Shown here piece by piece: positions 33,137-40,229 of a stretch of 40,229 nt of DNA. Source of the DNA: CAZDSS01 sp964508185. Lineage in GTDB: Bacteria > Pseudomonadota > Alphaproteobacteria > Sphingomonadales > Govanellaceae. Position 1 is the stretch's first letter. The number at the start of each line of letters is the position of its first letter. The translations under genes were made by a program, and so were the position numbers. The DNA lies in contig CAZDSS010000013.1 in assembly GCA_964508185.1 (NCBI GenBank), positions 1-40,229 of the forward strand, written 5' to 3'. The notes beneath the pieces are model-generated. The model saw only the letters and a program-made list of their open reading frames with translations. It ran no database searches and had not been told where the DNA came from.

Positions 33137-34465
33137 TCAGGCCCCTTCGCCGTCGGATTGAGGGTCGGGCCGGTCCGCGCCGGGCGGGTCGGGCGGCCGC
33201 CCGGGACGCGCATTGTCGAGATCCGCCGCCGCGCCGCGCAACAGGGCGTTGGCGAACTGGCTCATGGTCTCGTCAAGCCGCAGGCGGTTGCGGGCGTCAT
33301 GCAGCCATCCTTCGGCGATATTGAGGGCGGAGGGCGGCAGCCCCGATATCTCGCGCACGGCGGCGGCGAGATCGTTGGCGGCGAGCCGCCGTTCGGCGCG
33401 GGCGACAACCGCCTCGACGCGGTCCCCCTTCACCTCGCCCGTGGGCCGCAGCACCACGACGCCGCGCAGGCTCGCCCAGGCCCGCTGCCACCAGGCGGCG
33501 TCCTCCGGCAGATGGGACGCCCGGATGATCCTGGCCGAAAGATCGGCGAAGCTCCCCCTGAGCGACGCCTGGGTCGGCACGCCGGAGGCCGCGAAGGGGG
33601 CGATGCCGCGCACCCGCGCAAGCAGTTCCGTGCGTTCGGATTCGGCGAGAATGCCGTGCAGCGCCTCATATTCCGCCGTGAAGGGCCGGCCGCGATTGGC
33701 CGCGTCGCGAAGGGCCGCGAAGGAGAGCGCGATCAATGTGCCGCGACGGTCGCCGCTGCTCGTCTCCTCGATGGCGGCAAGACGGTTCTCGAGATCGGCG
33801 ACGGCGGCCGCAAGACGCTCCTGCTCGCCCGTCACCCGTTCCTGGCTGCGCAGCAGCTCGGCCGTGCGCTCGGCCCGTTCGGTAAGGGGCACGAAGGCGG
33901 ATTCGAGCTGCCCCACGCGGAGCGTCAGCATGTCGATGCGCGCCGCGAGATTGCCGCGGTCGGCCGCGCCGTTGCCGCCCGCCACGTTCGCGTCAGCGGC
34001 GGGCTCGGCGCCCATGCGGGAATCGAGCGCCGCCAGCCGCTCCTCGAGCTCGAGAAGCCTGGCGCCGTGGGCCGCGCTTTCATCGCCGAGGCTCGCGATG
34101 CGCCGCGCCTGGCTTTCAAGGCGGCGGGTGAGCGCCGCGACCGTGTTGTCGAGCCCGCTCACGTCCATCAGGAGATTGTCGATGGCCTGCTGATCGGTTG
34201 AGGCGGGCATGAGCCGCGCAAGGAACGGCACCCGTTCCGCGAGTCGCGGCATCAGGAGAATGGCGGCCACCGCGCCGATCACGAGCGCGATGATGAAGGT
34301 CAGGAGCCACAGACCGGCCCTGCTCCGCCGCCGGGCCGGGGCCGGGGGATCCTTTCGCGGCGGTGCCGCACGATCCGCGGCAGGGGGAGCGCCCGCGGGC
34401 TTCGCCCCCTCGCCCGCTTTGCCCGCTCCTGCGGCCTCGCCCGCATCGTCGGAATGGCTGGTCAC
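33137..34465 (-). CDS. mic60: Bacterial Mic60/mitofilin-family inner-membrane protein
   Basis: A 442-residue protein. A Pro/Ala-rich cytoplasmic N-terminus (1-50) is followed by one membrane helix (51-72), a long coiled coil (about 90-260, with repeated LEERLAALDSR- and ADLENRLAAIEE-type heptads) and a helical C-terminal mitofilin-like domain (about 270-415, including ISGLPPSALNIAEGWLHDAR). In alphaproteobacteria, such proteins shape inner-membrane invaginations and are ancestral to mitochondrial Mic60. The position between hemD and hemY is the characteristic one. GTG 34465 is chosen because GGGGAGAGAG ends 5 bp upstream; ATG 34486 is an alternative. Confidence 0.85.
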   Translation of the reverse strand: MTSHSDDAGEAAGAGKAGEGAKPAGAPPAADRAAPPRKDPPAPARRRSRAGLWLLTFIIALVIGAVAAILLMPRLAERVPFLARLMPASTDQQAIDNLLMDVSGLDNTVAALTRRLESQARRIASLGDESAAHGARLLELEERLAALDSRMGAEPAADANVAGGNGAADRGNLAARIDMLTLRVGQLESAFVPLTERAERTAELLRSQERVTGEQERLAAAVADLENRLAAIEETSSGDRRGTLIALSFAALRDAANRGRPFTAEYEALHGILAESERTELLARVRGIAPFAASGVPTQASLRGSFADLSARIIRASHLPEDAAWWQRAWASLRGVVVLRPTGEVKGDRVEAVVARAERRLAANDLAAAVREISGLPPSALNIAEGWLHDARNRLRLDETMSQFANALLRGAAADLDNARPGRPPDPPGADRPDPQSDGEGA

Positions 34466-34508
34466 GTGATCTCTCTCCCCGTTCATGTCCCCGGCAAAGG
34501 CTCCCGCG

Positions 34509-35222
34509 CTACAAGGCGAGCGCGTCGAAGAGCGCCTGCTCGCTGGGGCTTTGCGCAACGACTATACGCCGCCACGAATCCGATTGCCACGCGGGCGGAC
34601 GCAGGGCCGAAGCCACCGCCGCACTCAGCGCACCTGCCGTAACCTGCGAAAGATGGGCCGCAATTTCCGCGCGCGCCGCAAGCTCCATGAAGATACGCGC
34701 CGTCCGCGGCGAATAGAAGAGGGCGAGATCGAGCCCGCCCTGCCGAAATGCCTCGACGATCGCCTGCGGCATGACGCCGGCCGCGACTGCCGCGTAAAGC
34801 ACCTGCCGCTCCACCCGGAAATCGGGCAGCAGCGCCACGAGATCCCCGGCGACCACGCTTCCCGCTGCATGGAGAAGCGGCCCCCCGGCGGGATCGAGTT
34901 GTGTGGCGGCGAGCCGCGCAAGGGAATGAACCTCACCCTCGGCGGCGAGCACGCGCGTGAAGCCCTGGGCGCGGGCTTCCGCCGCGGTCGCATCCCCCAC
35001 AGCGAGCGCCAGCACGTCGCGCCCGCGGCTCCGCCGCGCGAGGGCGCGCACGCCATTGGCGCTGGTGAGCAGCACCGCCTGAAAGCTTGCGAGATCGATC
35101 TCCGGCCCGTCGTGGTATTCAATCTCCATGAGCGGCGCGACGACACATTCATGACCGCGGGCCGCGAGCCGCGCCGCCGTACGCGCGCCATCCTCCTCCG
35201 GCCGGGTGACGAGAATGCGCAT
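34509..35222 (-). CDS. hemD: Uroporphyrinogen-III synthase HemD
   Basis: A 237-residue enzyme of low sequence conservation. MRILVTRPEEDGARTAARLA at the N-terminus, LLTSANGVRAL (51-61) and LFYSPRTARIF (168-178) match the family well. HemD closes hydroxymethylbilane to uroporphyrinogen III, inverting ring D. It follows hemC by 6 bp and precedes mic60 by 43 bp, forming a haem operon with its substrate-producing enzyme. Confidence 0.92.
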   Translation of the reverse strand: MRILVTRPEEDGARTAARLAARGHECVVAPLMEIEYHDGPEIDLASFQAVLLTSANGVRALARRSRGRDVLALAVGDATAAEARAQGFTRVLAAEGEVHSLARLAATQLDPAGGPLLHAAGSVVAGDLVALLPDFRVERQVLYAAVAAGVMPQAIVEAFRQGGLDLALFYSPRTARIFMELAARAEIAAHLSQVTAGALSAAVASALRPPAWQSDSWRRIVVAQSPSEQALFDALAL

Positions 35223-35228
35223 CTGGGA

Positions 35229-36251
35229 TCAGCCCGCCGCGCCGGGGTTCACGAGACGGGCGAAGAAATCCTCCCCCGCTTCGGCGCGAAGGCGCTCGCC
35301 CGCCCGCCGCCCGACCGCAGCGGCCTGATCGATCGGGCCGCCATCCCGGGCGGTGAAGCACTGGCCGCCGTCGGGGCTCAGGAGCTTCGCGACGAGATCC
35401 ACCTGCGTCCCGTCGGCGGAAAGCTCGGCGAAGGCCGCGATGGGCGTGCGGCAGGAGCCGTCGAGGGCGGCGAGCAGCGCGCGCTCGGCAGTGACGGCAA
35501 TCTCCGTCGGGCGGTGGTTGAGCGGACCAATCGCCGCCATCACCCGCGGGTCCGCGGCCCGGGTTTCGATGGTGATGGCCCCTTGCGCAACCGCAGGCAG
35601 CATCACGTCCGCGGGCAGTATCATGGTCGCCTCCGCCGCGAGCCCCAGCCGCTTCAATCCGGCGAGCGCGAGCAGGGTCGCATCCACCTCGCCCGCGGAC
35701 AATTTGCGCAGGCGGGTCTCCACATTGCCGCGGAAGGTCACCACCTTGAGATCAGGGCGCAGCGCCTTGACCTGCGCCTGGCGGCGGAGCGACGCCGTGC
35801 CGACCACCGCGCCGGGCGGAAGATCCTGAAGGCTTGCCGCCTTGCGGCTGATGAAGACGTCGCGGGGATCCTCCCGCTCCAGCACCGCGGCAAGCTGCAG
35901 ACCCGCGGGCAGCTCCGTCGGCATGTCCTTCAGGGAATGGACCGCAAGATCGATGTCGCCCGCAAGGAGCGCCGCCTCGATCTCCTCGGTGAACAGGCCC
36001 TTGCCGCCGATCTCCGCCAGCGCGCGATCGAGAATCCGGTCGCCCTTTGTGGACATGACGACGATCTCCACATCGTCTTCACGCAGGCCGGGATGGGCGG
36101 CGAGAAGACGCGCCTTGACCTCGTGGGCCTGGGCGAGGGCCAGGCGGCTGCCCCGGGTGCCGATGCGCAGACGGCCGGTGAAACTCTGGGAACCGGCGGC
36201 GCCGGAAGGTCTCGGAGGTTGCAAGGAAAGCGGTCCTGGTGCTAGAGCCAC
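35229..36251 (-). CDS. hemC: Hydroxymethylbilane synthase (porphobilinogen deaminase) HemC
   Basis: A 340-residue enzyme that polymerises four porphobilinogens. Seen: RIGTRGSRLALAQAHEV (29-45), KGDRILD (69-75), the catalytic Asp109 in SLKDMPT, GTASLRRQAQ (151-160), RGNVETRL, and Cys267 in DGSCRTPIA, which carries the dipyrromethane cofactor. The start is GTG 36251, giving a leader about 28 residues longer than the core; no ATG is available upstream of the core. It is divergent from tsaD, as in many alphaproteobacteria. Confidence 0.95.
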   Translation of the reverse strand: MALAPGPLSLQPPRPSGAAGSQSFTGRLRIGTRGSRLALAQAHEVKARLLAAHPGLREDDVEIVVMSTKGDRILDRALAEIGGKGLFTEEIEAALLAGDIDLAVHSLKDMPTELPAGLQLAAVLEREDPRDVFISRKAASLQDLPPGAVVGTASLRRQAQVKALRPDLKVVTFRGNVETRLRKLSAGEVDATLLALAGLKRLGLAAEATMILPADVMLPAVAQGAITIETRAADPRVMAAIGPLNHRPTEIAVTAERALLAALDGSCRTPIAAFAELSADGTQVDLVAKLLSPDGGQCFTARDGGPIDQAAAVGRRAGERLRAEAGEDFFARLVNPGAAG

Positions 36252-36299
36252 GGTGACGGTTCATCGGGTATGATGTCTCATATAAGGCCACGGGGCAGC

Positions 36300-37388
36300 A
36301 TGGGCAACAGACAGGGCACGGCGCTGGTACTCGGCATCGAGACCAGTTGCGACGAGACGGCGGCGGCTGTGGTCGCCGGCGACCGCCGGATTCTGTCCAA
36401 CGTGGTCCTGAGCCAGATCGAGGATCACCGCCCCTATGGCGGCGTCGTGCCCGAGATCGCCGCCCGCGCCCATATCGACCATCTCGACGATCTCATCCGC
36501 CGCGCCATGGATGAGGCGGGCATTGCCTTCAAGGATCTCTCCGCCGTGGCCGCGACCGCAGGGCCCGGCCTCATCGGCGGCGTCATGGTGGGGCTGATGA
36601 CCGGCAAGGCCATCGCCGCGGCGGCCAATCTCCCCTTCATCGGCGTCAATCATCTGGAAGGTCACGCGCTTTCCGTCCGGCTGGTGGAGGACGTGGCTTT
36701 TCCATATCTCCTCCTCCTCGTCTCGGGCGGGCACTGCCAGCTTCTGGTGGTGGAGGGGCCGGGGCGCTACCGGCGGCTCGGCACCACCATCGACGACGCG
36801 GCGGGCGAAGCCTTCGACAAGACGGCCAAGATGCTGGGCCTCGGCTTCCCGGGCGGCCCCGCGGTCGAGCGCGCGGCGCGGCAGGGTGATCCCGCCCGAT
36901 TTCCCCTGCCCGCCCCCATGGTGGGGCGGCCGGGCGCGGACTTTTCCTTCTCCGGCCTCAAGACCGCCGTGCGGCGGGAGCTCGAGAAGCTCGGCCGCGC
37001 GCCGACGGCGCAGGAAAAGGCCGATCTCGCCGCGGCCTTCCAGAACGCGCTGACCCTGGCCCTCGTCGACCGCACGGCCCAGGCGATGCTCATGTTTCGT
37101 GAAGTGACGGGAATTGCGGAGCCCGCAACGCCGCCCCTTGTGGTCGCCGGGGGTGTCGCCGCCAACAGCCATATCCGCGCCGCCCTTGAATCGCTCGCAC
37201 GCGACCGCGCCTTCCGTCTGGTCGCGCCGCCGCCGCGCCTCTGCACCGACAATGGCGCCATGATAGCCTGGGCGGGGATCGAGCGCCTGAAACTTGGCCA
37301 CAGCGACCCCCTGGACCTTGCGGCGCGGGCGCGCTGGCCGCTCGATCCTGCAGCGCCGCCCGCCATCGGCGCCGGGGTCAAGGCCTGA
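36300..37388 (+). CDS. tsaD: tRNA N6-threonylcarbamoyladenosine transferase TsaD
   Basis: A 362-residue ASKHA-fold enzyme that attaches the threonylcarbamoyl group to A37 of ANN-reading tRNAs. Seen: LGIETSCDET (11-20), YGGVVPEIAARAH, the metal-binding His118 and His122 in NHLEGH, LVSGGHCQLL, DDAAGEAFDKTAKMLGL, DFSFSGLKT and CTDNGAMIAWAG. ATG 36300 is preferred: the earlier ATGs (36270 and 36273) lie on a TATGAT hexamer that looks like the -10 of the gene, and the family starts near MRVLGIET. It is essential in most bacteria. Confidence 0.94.
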   Translation: MGNRQGTALVLGIETSCDETAAAVVAGDRRILSNVVLSQIEDHRPYGGVVPEIAARAHIDHLDDLIRRAMDEAGIAFKDLSAVAATAGPGLIGGVMVGLMTGKAIAAAANLPFIGVNHLEGHALSVRLVEDVAFPYLLLLVSGGHCQLLVVEGPGRYRRLGTTIDDAAGEAFDKTAKMLGLGFPGGPAVERAARQGDPARFPLPAPMVGRPGADFSFSGLKTAVRRELEKLGRAPTAQEKADLAAAFQNALTLALVDRTAQAMLMFREVTGIAEPATPPLVVAGGVAANSHIRAALESLARDRAFRLVAPPPRLCTDNGAMIAWAGIERLKLGHSDPLDLAARARWPLDPAAPPAIGAGVKA

Positions 37389-37408
37389 CCCCGCCAGCCT
37401 CGAAGCCC

Positions 37409-37437
37409 TTGCCTGCGCCGGTGCGGGGCGGCATAAA
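37409..37437 (+). promoter_or_regulatory. Promoter candidate of gpsA
   Basis: TTGCCT (37409-37414), a 17-bp spacer and CATAAA (37432-37437) lie between tsaD and gpsA. Initiation would fall near 37444, about 39 bp before the gpsA ATG, so gpsA may be transcribed separately from tsaD. Confidence 0.5.
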
Positions 37438-37482
37438 CGCCTACGGTATCTTGATTCGTCCGTATTGAAGGGGGATCATCCC

Positions 37483-38478
37483 ATGCAGACAATCGGCGTG
37501 GTCGGCGGCGGCGCCTGGGGCACCGCCCTTGCGACGGTCGCCGCGCGCAACGGCCGCGACGTCATCCTGTGGGCGCGCGAGCCCGAAGTGGTCGAGGCCG
37601 TCAACGGCCGCCGTGAGAACACGGCCTTCCTGCCCGGGATCCCCCTGCCCGAGGGGATCCGCGCGACCAACGCCATGGCCGATCTCGGCGCCGCCGATCT
37701 GGTGCTGATGGTCGCCCCCGCGCAGCACATGCGGAGCGTGTCCGCCGCCCTCGATCCCGAGCTCAAGGCCGGGATCCCGGTCGTGATCTGCGCCAAGGGG
37801 ATCGAGCAGGAAACGGGCGCCCTGATGAGCGAGATCCTGGCGGAGACCATGCCGCGCCGCCCGCTCGCCGTGCTGTCGGGCCCCACTTTCGCGAGCGAGG
37901 TGGCCCTGGGTCTGCCCGCGGCGGTGACCCTTGCATCCAAATACAACACGGTGATCGGCAAGGTGACGGAAGCCCTGGGCCAGCCCACCTTCCGGCCCTA
38001 TGCGTCCCTCGACGTCGTGGGGGCGGAAATCGGCGGCGCGGTCAAGAACGTGATCGCGATCGCCGCCGGGATCGTCGAAGGCCGCAATCTCGGCCACAAT
38101 GCGCGCGCCGCCCTCATCACCCGCGGCATGGCGGAGATCGCCCGCTTCGCGCGGGAGCGCGGAGCTGAGCGGGAGACGATCCTCGGCCTCTGCGGCCTCG
38201 GCGACCTCATCCTCACCTGCGGCAGCCCGCAATCGCGCAACATGTCGCTGGGGATCGAGATCGGCAAGGGCCGGACGCTGGACGAGATCATGGCCGAGCG
38301 GCGGTCGGTCGCCGAAGGGGTATGGACCGCGCGCATCCTGGCCGCGACGGCGCGCAAGCGCGGGCTCGACATGCCCATCACCATGGCGGTCGATGCCATC
38401 CTCCATGAGGGACAGACGGTGGAAGGCGCGATCGAGGACCTGCTGCAGCGGCCGTTCCGCGCCGAATTGCGCGACTGA
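37483..38478 (+). CDS. gpsA: NAD(P)H-dependent glycerol-3-phosphate dehydrogenase GpsA
   Basis: A 331-residue cytoplasmic enzyme that reduces dihydroxyacetone phosphate to sn-glycerol-3-phosphate for phospholipid synthesis. Seen: VVGGGAWGTALATVAA (6-21) for the dinucleotide, VLSGPTFASEVALGLPAA, GAEIGGAVKNVIAIAAGI with the catalytic Lys, and GLCGLGDLILTCGSPQSRN. ATG 37483 follows GAAGGGGGATC. The length is as usual. The tsaD-gpsA-yciI order is common in related bacteria. Confidence 0.95.
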   Translation: MQTIGVVGGGAWGTALATVAARNGRDVILWAREPEVVEAVNGRRENTAFLPGIPLPEGIRATNAMADLGAADLVLMVAPAQHMRSVSAALDPELKAGIPVVICAKGIEQETGALMSEILAETMPRRPLAVLSGPTFASEVALGLPAAVTLASKYNTVIGKVTEALGQPTFRPYASLDVVGAEIGGAVKNVIAIAAGIVEGRNLGHNARAALITRGMAEIARFARERGAERETILGLCGLGDLILTCGSPQSRNMSLGIEIGKGRTLDEIMAERRSVAEGVWTARILAATARKRGLDMPITMAVDAILHEGQTVEGAIEDLLQRPFRAELRD

Positions 38479-38496
38479 ACAACGGGGACGAACAGG

Positions 38497-38802
38497 ATGA
38501 GCCGGCTCTTCATCATCATCGCCAGGGACAAGCCCGACAGCCTCGAGCTTCGCATGGCGAACCGCCCCGCCCATCTCGATCATGCGCGAAGCCTCGGCGA
38601 CCGCATCAAAGTGGCGGGACCGTTGCTGACCCCCGGGGATGACCCCAAACCCTGCGGCAGCGTCCTCATCATCGAGGCGGAGGATCTGGCGTCCGCCCGG
38701 GCCTTCGCCGAGGCCGACCCCTACGCACAGGCGGGGCTCTTCGAAAGCGTCACGGTCGCGCCCTGGAACGCCGTCCTCGGACAATGGGTGGCCGCTTCCT
38801 GA
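38497..38802 (+). CDS. YciI-family protein
   Basis: A 101-residue small ferredoxin-fold protein. The N-terminus FIIIARDKPDSLELR, the His-Asp pair in RPAHLDHA (23-30) and GSVLIIEAEDLASARAFAEADPYAQAGLF are typical of YciI, in which the His-Asp dyad is thought to act in catalysis. Its activity is unknown. It is 18 bp after gpsA, and its stop overlaps the next start by one base (TGATG). Confidence 0.92.
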   Translation: MSRLFIIIARDKPDSLELRMANRPAHLDHARSLGDRIKVAGPLLTPGDDPKPCGSVLIIEAEDLASARAFAEADPYAQAGLFESVTVAPWNAVLGQWVAAS

Positions 38803-39212
38803 TGACCCGGCCGCGGCCCCTGTCGCTCGCCCGGATCCCCGGGGCGCCGCCGGGGGGAAGCCTGCTCTGCCGGCTCGGCGACATCGCGCCGGGCAAGACG
38901 GTCACCTTCACCTTTCGCGACGGCGACCGGCTGACCGAGATCTTCGTCCATCGCACGGGCGACGGCGCCGTCGCCTATGTCAATCGCTGCCCCCATGCGG
39001 GCACGCCGCTCGACTGGACGCCGGGCCGGTTCCTGACGCCCGAGGGGGACGCCTTCCTCTGCGGCACCCATGGCGCGCGCTTCATGATCGAGGATGGATA
39101 CTGCTTCCTCGGCCCCTGCGCCGGACGCTACCTTCAGCCTGTGGAACTCGAGGTCCGCGGCGACGGCGTCCATGTGCCGGAAGCGGCGCCGCCGACCTCC
39201 CGGAAAGAATAG
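38802..39212 (+). CDS. Rieske [2Fe-2S] domain protein
   Basis: A 136-residue protein that is essentially one Rieske domain. The ligands are Cys63-x-His65 (RCPHAGTPLDW) and Cys87-x2-His90 (CGTHGARF). It has no signal peptide or membrane helix, so it is a cytoplasmic, ferredoxin-like Rieske protein. It may pass electrons to an unseen oxygenase or, as in related short proteins, have an unknown redox role. ATG 38802 overlaps the stop of the YciI gene, so the two are translationally coupled. Confidence 0.9.
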   Translation: MTRPRPLSLARIPGAPPGGSLLCRLGDIAPGKTVTFTFRDGDRLTEIFVHRTGDGAVAYVNRCPHAGTPLDWTPGRFLTPEGDAFLCGTHGARFMIEDGYCFLGPCAGRYLQPVELEVRGDGVHVPEAAPPTSRKE

Positions 39213-39221
39213 CGCCGGGTC

Positions 39222-39251
39222 TTGCGTCCGATCGTTCTCCCTCCCTATGAT
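39222..39251 (+). promoter_or_regulatory. Promoter of acsA
   Basis: TTGCGT (39222-39227), an 18-bp spacer and TATGAT (39246-39251) precede acsA. Initiation would fall near 39258, 24 bp before the ATG. The -10 matches the sigma-70 consensus at five of six bases. Confidence 0.55.
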
Positions 39252-39281
39252 CCCCTAAACAAACATTGGGAGAGCGTATCC

Positions 39282-40229
39282 ATGACCGAAATATTCCCCG
39301 TATCCCCGGAATGGGCGAAGAACGCCTGGATCGACGAAAAGAAGTATCAGGCGATGTATGAAGAGTCGCTGCGCGATCCCGAAGGCTTCTGGGGGCGGGA
39401 AGGCAAGCGGCTCGACTGGATCCGCCCCTACACCAGGGTCAAGGATACGAGCTTCGGCCCCGACCTCCATGTGAAATGGTTCGAGGACGGCACCCTCAAT
39501 GTGAGCGCCAACTGCATCGACCGCCATCTCGCCACCCGCCGCGATCAGGTGGCGATCATCTGGGAAGGGGACGATCCCGGGGATTCGCGCTTCATCACCT
39601 ATGGCGAGCTCCATGCCGAGGTCTGCCGCTTCGCCAACGTCCTCAAGGCGCAAGGGGTGAAGCGCGGCGACCGGGTGACGATCTACATGCCCATGATCCC
39701 CGAAGCGGCCTTCGCCATGCTCGCCTGCAGCCGCATCGGGGCCATTCATTCGGTGGTGTTCGGCGGCTTCTCGCCCGACTCCCTCGCCGGCCGCATCGAG
39801 GACTGTGAGTCCCACTGGGTCGTCACCGCCGACGAGGGCGTGCGCGGCGGCCGCAAGATTCCGCTGAAGGCCAATGTGGATGCGGCGATCGCCCACCTGT
39901 CGGCCGACATGGTGGAGCGGGTGATCGTCGTCCGCCGCACCGGCGGAGAGATCAACTGGGTCGCGGGCCGCGACGTCTGGTATCACGAGGAAGCGGCGAA
40001 GGTTTCCGCCGATTGCCCGCCCGAGGAAATGGGCGCCGAAGACCCGCTTTTCATCCTGTATACCTCCGGCTCCACAGGCAAGCCCAAGGGCGTGCTGCAC
40101 ACGACGGGCGGCTATCTCGTCTATGCCTCGATCACGCACCAGTATGTGTTCGACTATCGCGACGGCGACATCTTCTGGTGCACGGCGGACGTTGGCTGGG
40201 TCACGGGCCACAGCTACATCGTCTATGGC
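39282..40229 (+). CDS. acsA: Acetyl-CoA synthetase, N-terminal part
   Basis: The first 316 residues of an AMP-forming acyl-CoA synthetase; the frame stays open off the window. The N-terminus FPVSPEWAKNAWIDEKKY, VKWFEDGTLNVSANCIDRHL, YMPMIPEAAFAMLACSRIGA and VFGGFSPDSLAGRI are characteristic of acetyl-CoA synthetase. The ATP-binding P-loop YTSGSTGKPKG lies at 40059-40091. It activates acetate to acetyl-CoA. The C-terminal domain with the regulatory acetylated Lys is not visible. ATG 39282 has GGGAG about 9 bp upstream. Confidence 0.95.
   Translation, partial: MTEIFPVSPEWAKNAWIDEKKYQAMYEESLRDPEGFWGREGKRLDWIRPYTRVKDTSFGPDLHVKWFEDGTLNVSANCIDRHLATRRDQVAIIWEGDDPGDSRFITYGELHAEVCRFANVLKAQGVKRGDRVTIYMPMIPEAAFAMLACSRIGAIHSVVFGGFSPDSLAGRIEDCESHWVVTADEGVRGGRKIPLKANVDAAIAHLSADMVERVIVVRRTGGEINWVAGRDVWYHEEAAKVSADCPPEEMGAEDPLFILYTSGSTGKPKGVLHTTGGYLVYASITHQYVFDYRDGDIFWCTADVGWVTGHSYIVYG

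Noticed and set aside
31700..34201. Long open frame on the plus strand opposite hemY and mic60
   Set aside because: Mirror image of the codon bias of hemY and mic60; no motif, no ribosome-binding site and a composition unlike real proteins.
36270..36299. ATG-ATG start for tsaD
   Set aside because: These ATGs lie on a TATGAT -10-like hexamer and would add ten residues not expected in TsaD; ATG 36300 is adequate. Not fully excluded.

Overview
The window is a G+C-rich stretch of bacterial chromosome, densely coding on both strands, with many start/stop overlaps (ATGA, GTGA, TGATG). Several things point to an alphaproteobacterium: a hemC-hemD-mic60-hemY cluster (bacterial Mic60 beside the haem genes is an alphaproteobacterial arrangement), an ExoD homologue, PAS-rich soluble histidine kinases and a complete paaABCDE set. 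I cannot name the genus. I see no phage, insertion sequence, CRISPR array or integrase. The window starts inside one gene (an NfeD-type protease) and ends inside another (acetyl-CoA synthetase).

Layout. 1-6610: partial nfeD-like protease, class III aminotransferase, a receiver protein overlapping a hybrid histidine kinase, and a CvrA/NhaP2-type K+/H+ antiporter. 6623-8929 (minus): a coupled amidoligase / class I glutamine-amidotransferase / ExoD operon. 9085-11104: multi-PAS histidine kinase and tRNA-Ala(CGC). 11127-15306: a PEP-CTERM-like protein, a CMD/AhpD-like and EthD pair, and the bifunctional tRNA-modification enzyme MnmC. 15297-19093 (minus): paaABCDE, the phenylacetyl-CoA epoxidase operon; PaaA appears to lack an internal segment of about 11 residues. 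19350-22323: an unrecognised gene, a NodB-type polysaccharide deacetylase and galE, overlapping start to stop, probably for a surface polysaccharide.

22331-30388 is an iron-uptake island. exbB-exbD-tonB and a TonB-dependent siderophore receptor diverge from a region with a good Fur box. A PiuC-type Fe(II)/2-oxoglutarate oxygenase follows the receptor. Facing it is an operon PepSY membrane protein - DUF2271 - DUF4198 - ApbE, whose promoter has a TGATAATCA Fur-type palindrome between its -35 and -10. DUF2271 proteins are known targets of ApbE flavinylation and PepSY membrane proteins can be haem-bearing reductases. I therefore read this operon as an iron-repressed, flavin-based periplasmic reductase that releases iron from imported ferric siderophores. 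It is the most interesting system in the window. Two details are odd: the flavinylation motif has Pro where Ala is usual, and the ApbE has no visible export signal.

30546-40229: a second PEP-CTERM protein with a strong terminator, tRNA-Thr(CGT), hemY-mic60-hemD-hemC on the minus strand, then on the plus strand tsaD, gpsA, a YciI-like protein coupled to a Rieske protein, and the start of acsA. All assignments come from reading motifs and remembered family features; no database search was possible.
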